8,209 bases of DNA from Tissierellia bacterium (GTDB lineage: Bacteria; Bacillota; Clostridia; Tissierellales; Dethiosulfatibacteraceae). Of the stretch, positions 6,138-8,209 are shown piece after piece. The notes beneath the pieces are model-generated. The model did not search any database. It saw only the letters and a program-made list of their open reading frames with translations, and was not told where the DNA came from. The number at the start of each line of letters is the position of its first letter. The stretch's first letter is position 1. The position numbers and the translations under genes are program-made. The stretch spans positions 1 through 8,209 of the forward strand of contig SKID01000164.1 in assembly GCA_007116605.1 (NCBI GenBank). The letters run 5' to 3'.

Positions 6138-6171
6138 ATTCTAGTATTTTTATTGAAATTCAAACTAGAAT
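6138..6171. promoter_or_regulatory. Inverted repeat overlapping the cbiM promoter, candidate operator
   Basis: ATTCTAGT (6138-6145) and ACTAGAAT (6164-6171) are perfect 8-bp arms 18 nt apart. One arm lies just upstream of the -35 and the other inside the spacer, a good position for a repressor. A metal-responsive regulator such as NikR would be logical from the genes, but this arm sequence and spacing do not match the classical NikR site. Confidence 0.5.
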
Positions 6172-6181
6172 TGCATATAAT
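6153..6181 (+). promoter_or_regulatory. Sigma-A promoter of the cbiMQO operon
   Basis: TTGAAA (6153-6158) and a perfect TATAAT (6176-6181) are separated by 17 nt. Transcription would begin near 6188, giving a short leader of about 24 nt before the cbiM start codon, which has AAGGAGG at 6201-6207. Confidence 0.8.
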
Positions 6182-6211
6182 CAAAAGAGAATAAACAATC
6201 AAGGAGGGCTT

Positions 6212-6958
6212 ATGAGTCATATACATGTACCAGATGGGATTATCCCATTTTATATTTGGATTCCTGGTTATCTCATTACTTTTGCAATTATTTTTTTAAT
6301 CATCAAGAGCCTGGACACCCAACACATTAAAAGAATATTACCCTATACGGGAGTTTCAGCAGCTTTAATGTTGATTGGTATGTCAGTGCCTTTATTTATT
6401 GTGCCAGTCCACTTAAGTTTAGCCGTATTAATAGGCATTTTAATCGGACCTAAAATGGGCTTTTTAGTTGTCTTCTCCGTGTCGTTAATTCTTGCCCTAT
6501 TTGGCCATGGAGGGATCACTATTGTTGGATTAAACACACTAGTCATTGGCTCTGAGGTGCTCATCGGTGGCATGCTATTTAGATGGATTGGCAAAAAATC
6601 CTTAGTGGGAGGCACCGTCACCGCTTGTATTATCGCTTTAGTCATATCAATGGCTATGATGATTAGTTTAGTAGGCTTGACAGCAGGATTTGCAGAGGCC
6701 TTACCTCACCACCATAATGAACACCACCACGAAGAGGCTGAAGATCACCATGGCGATGATGAACACCATCATGAAGATCATCATCATGATTTAGAAGAAG
6801 CTGTAGGTGGCATGCGCTATTTTATCTTTACCGGTTGGGTAGCATTGGTTTTAATCTTAGTGATAGGCCTTGCCTTAGAAACCACGATAACGGTGCTGAT
6901 GGTTAAATTCTTAAATAAAGTTAAGCCAGACTTGTTTCGCTTAGTCCATCGATTTTAG
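6212..6958 (+). CDS. cbiM: CbiM/NikM-type substrate-binding membrane subunit of a nickel/cobalt ECF transporter
   Basis: The 248-aa protein starts MSHIHVPDG, the metal-binding N-terminal signature of the CbiM/NikM family, extended by three residues relative to the common MHIPDG form. It has about six or seven hydrophobic segments (roughly 11-32, 42-64, 68-97, 101-125, 131-160, 203-234). H67 in VPVHLSL fits the second conserved metal ligand, and GHGGITIVGLN (98-108) is the family motif. Between the last two segments lies a His/Asp/Glu-rich loop (166-192) with 14 histidines, likely a metal trap. Nickel and cobalt cannot be told apart from this sequence. It is the first gene of a cbiM-cbiQ-cbiO operon; cbiQ starts 24 nt after its stop. 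The start is supported by AAGGAGG at 6201-6207. Confidence 0.93.
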   Translation: MSHIHVPDGIIPFYIWIPGYLITFAIIFLIIKSLDTQHIKRILPYTGVSAALMLIGMSVPLFIVPVHLSLAVLIGILIGPKMGFLVVFSVSLILALFGHGGITIVGLNTLVIGSEVLIGGMLFRWIGKKSLVGGTVTACIIALVISMAMMISLVGLTAGFAEALPHHHNEHHHEEAEDHHGDDEHHHEDHHHDLEEAVGGMRYFIFTGWVALVLILVIGLALETTITVLMVKFLNKVKPDLFRLVHRF

Positions 6959-6982
6959 CATTTTAAATTAAGGGAGCAAACC

Positions 6983-7696
6983 ATGCATATAGGGGATATT
7001 GATCATTTGGCAATTAATGGAAATAGTTTTTTTCACAAACGGAGTCCTTTAGCAAAAGGACTTTTTGTGTTACTGCTATTGTTTTCTATTTTAATAAGCT
7101 TTGATTGGATCCCACTAATCATTTTGTATGGTGTGATTATCATTTCATTTGCTCTAGCTAGGATTAGCCTAATCAAAATTGGACACCTGGCTATTTATCC
7201 TGTTTTTTTTAGCTTATTTTTTGTGGTTTTAACAGCTAGACAAGATTTAGGTCAAGGGATGATTATCTTATTAAGGGCACTAGGTGCGGCCTTATCTATG
7301 ATTTTATTAATTACAACAACGCCCTATATAGATATCTTCAGTATGTTATCCCATATTATGCCAAAGCTAATCATTGATATTTTACTAATGACTTATCGTT
7401 CCTTCTTTGTTTTATTAGATAGAATGAGCCATTTATTGAGAACCATCAAATTGAAAGGCGGCAATCAACCTGGAAATTATCTTTTTAATTTTAAAACCAT
7501 CGCCTCAACTTTAGGCACATTATTAATACAATCTTTTGAAATGAGCGAAAGAATGTATCGCATATATGAGTTAAGAGGCTACAATGGTGCGATACCTATT
7601 GACAATAAACTGAAATTAGAAAACGCCATGGATATAGGCATGGCAGTATTTGGACTGATTATGGCAATTACAATGGGGGTATTATGGATACGATAA
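6983..7696 (+). CDS. cbiQ: CbiQ/EcfT transmembrane coupling subunit of the nickel/cobalt ECF transporter
   Basis: The 237-aa protein is the EcfT-type scaffold linking CbiM to the ATPase. Hydrophobic segments lie at about 24-60 (two helices), 66-84, 92-112 and 214-235. The cytoplasmic coupling helices are between them: the second carries a good ELRGYNG (196-202), while the first reads TIKLKGG (154-160) in place of the usual ARG-type motif. N-terminal DIDHLA and HKRSPLAK (18-25) match CbiQ proteins, which often begin with a similar DxxA..SPLH segment. AGGGAG at 6971-6976 sits 6 nt before the ATG. The cbiO start codon lies inside its last codons, indicating translational coupling. Confidence 0.93.
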   Translation: MHIGDIDHLAINGNSFFHKRSPLAKGLFVLLLLFSILISFDWIPLIILYGVIIISFALARISLIKIGHLAIYPVFFSLFFVVLTARQDLGQGMIILLRALGAALSMILLITTTPYIDIFSMLSHIMPKLIIDILLMTYRSFFVLLDRMSHLLRTIKLKGGNQPGNYLFNFKTIASTLGTLLIQSFEMSERMYRIYELRGYNGAIPIDNKLKLENAMDIGMAVFGLIMAITMGVLWIR

Positions 7697-8209
7697 TTCA
7701 TGTGTCATGTTTAAAACATGTCTATGCAGATCAAACAGAAGTCTCAGCATGTGGTTTAGAGTTTACAGCAAAAAAAGCAGAACGAGTAACCATATTAGGT
7801 CCTAACGGAGCCGGAAAAACCACGCTTTTATTACATATTTTAGGCTTATTAAAACCAGTAGAAGGGACTGTTGATGTGATGGGAATGGTTCCCTATGAAT
7901 CTTTTAATGAAGTGAGAAAGCTGATTGGTGTTGTATTTCAAAATGTAGATGAGCAAATTATTGGACCAAGAGTGTATGATGATATCGCTTTTTCTCTTCG
8001 AAGTGAAGGTATGCCAAAAGAAGAAGTGGATAATAGAACCCTTGCCATTGCAAAAAGGCTTCAGATTGAACCTCTACTCAGTAAGATACCCCATTATCTC
8101 AGTGGAGGCCAAAAAAAGAAAGTGGCTTTAGCAGGAGCCCTTGTAATGAACCCAAAGATTTTAATATTAGATGAACCCTTCGACTCTTTAGATGCCAAGT
8201 CTAAAAGAG
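7684..8209 (+). CDS. cbiO: CbiO ATP-binding subunit of the nickel/cobalt ECF transporter (cut by window end)
   Basis: Translation from the ATG at 7684 gives 175 codons with no stop before the window ends; the family is usually about 250-280 aa, so roughly a third is missing. Motifs appear in order: Walker A GPNGAGKTT (39-47), Q-loop Q86 in VVFQN, ABC signature LSGGQKKKVALAGAL (139-153), Walker B ILILDEP (159-165) and D-loop SLD (168-170). The H-loop lies beyond the end. The VDEQI after the Q-loop is typical of ECF-type ATPases. The start overlaps the end of cbiQ by 13 bp, with a GGGGG run 4 nt upstream as a weak ribosome site. It powers metal uptake with CbiM and CbiQ. Confidence 0.93.
   Translation, partial: MDTIIHVSCLKHVYADQTEVSACGLEFTAKKAERVTILGPNGAGKTTLLLHILGLLKPVEGTVDVMGMVPYESFNEVRKLIGVVFQNVDEQIIGPRVYDDIAFSLRSEGMPKEEVDNRTLAIAKRLQIEPLLSKIPHYLSGGQKKKVALAGALVMNPKILILDEPFDSLDAKSKR

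Noticed and set aside
5505..6211. Cobalamin or NiCo riboswitch upstream of cbiM
   Set aside because: I find no B12-box or NiCo consensus. The leader from the proximal promoter is only about 24 nt, and the RNA at 5505-5930 ends in its own terminator before two further promoters.
6343..6645. 100-codon open frame on the minus strand within cbiM
   Set aside because: It is fully antisense to a well-supported membrane protein gene and has no recognisable domain. The same reasoning removes the minus-strand frames at 1898-2107 and 4279-4665.
7949..8131. 60-codon plus-strand frame inside cbiO
   Set aside because: It is out of frame with the clear ABC ATPase motifs that cover the same bases.

Overview
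The window looks like a chromosomal segment of a low-GC, endospore-former-type anaerobic Firmicute (class Clostridia). The basis is AT-rich codon use, strong AGGAGG-type ribosome binding sites, sigma-A promoters close to TTGACA/TATAAT, a clostridial-style ferredoxin-fused aldo/keto reductase, and a DppA-type D-aminopeptidase. All genes read on the + strand. Species cannot be fixed from sequence alone.

Layout. (1) 61-3619 holds a sigma-54-dependent activator, then a well-formed -24/-12 promoter at 1911-1926, then a two-gene operon: a cytoplasmic beta-lactamase-fold serine hydrolase and a DppA-like D-aminopeptidase. The promoter between activator and operon suggests a self-contained regulatory circuit for handling D-amino-acid or cell-wall peptides. 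(2) 3620-4310 is non-coding and highly structured. A nested two-hairpin element (3636-3759) is followed by a mosaic of two interspersed repeat families (3771-4194), one of which shows compensatory base changes in its stem. (3) 4311-5429 is a TTG-start aldo/keto reductase with two C-terminal 4Fe-4S motifs, behind its own promoter. (4) 5430-6211 is a second long non-coding stretch. It contains a candidate small RNA gene (about 5505-5930) with an extended -10 promoter, a C-poor body of degenerate ~29-nt repeats, a five-codon mini-ORF and a strong intrinsic terminator. A second promoter follows, with a 16-bp hairpin at its predicted start, and then a third promoter overlapped by an inverted repeat. 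(5) 6212-8209 is a nickel/cobalt ECF transporter operon, cbiM-cbiQ-cbiO, with cbiO cut by the window end. CbiM carries a His-rich loop, and there is no separate cbiN between cbiM and cbiO.

How they work together. The activator and its operon form one unit. The CbiMQO proteins form a metal importer whose transcription is probably metal-controlled through the 5952-6181 region. The aldo/keto reductase stands alone. The most unusual content is in the two intergenic regions, which together make up about 1.5 kb of structured DNA/RNA that I could not match to a known RNA class by eye.
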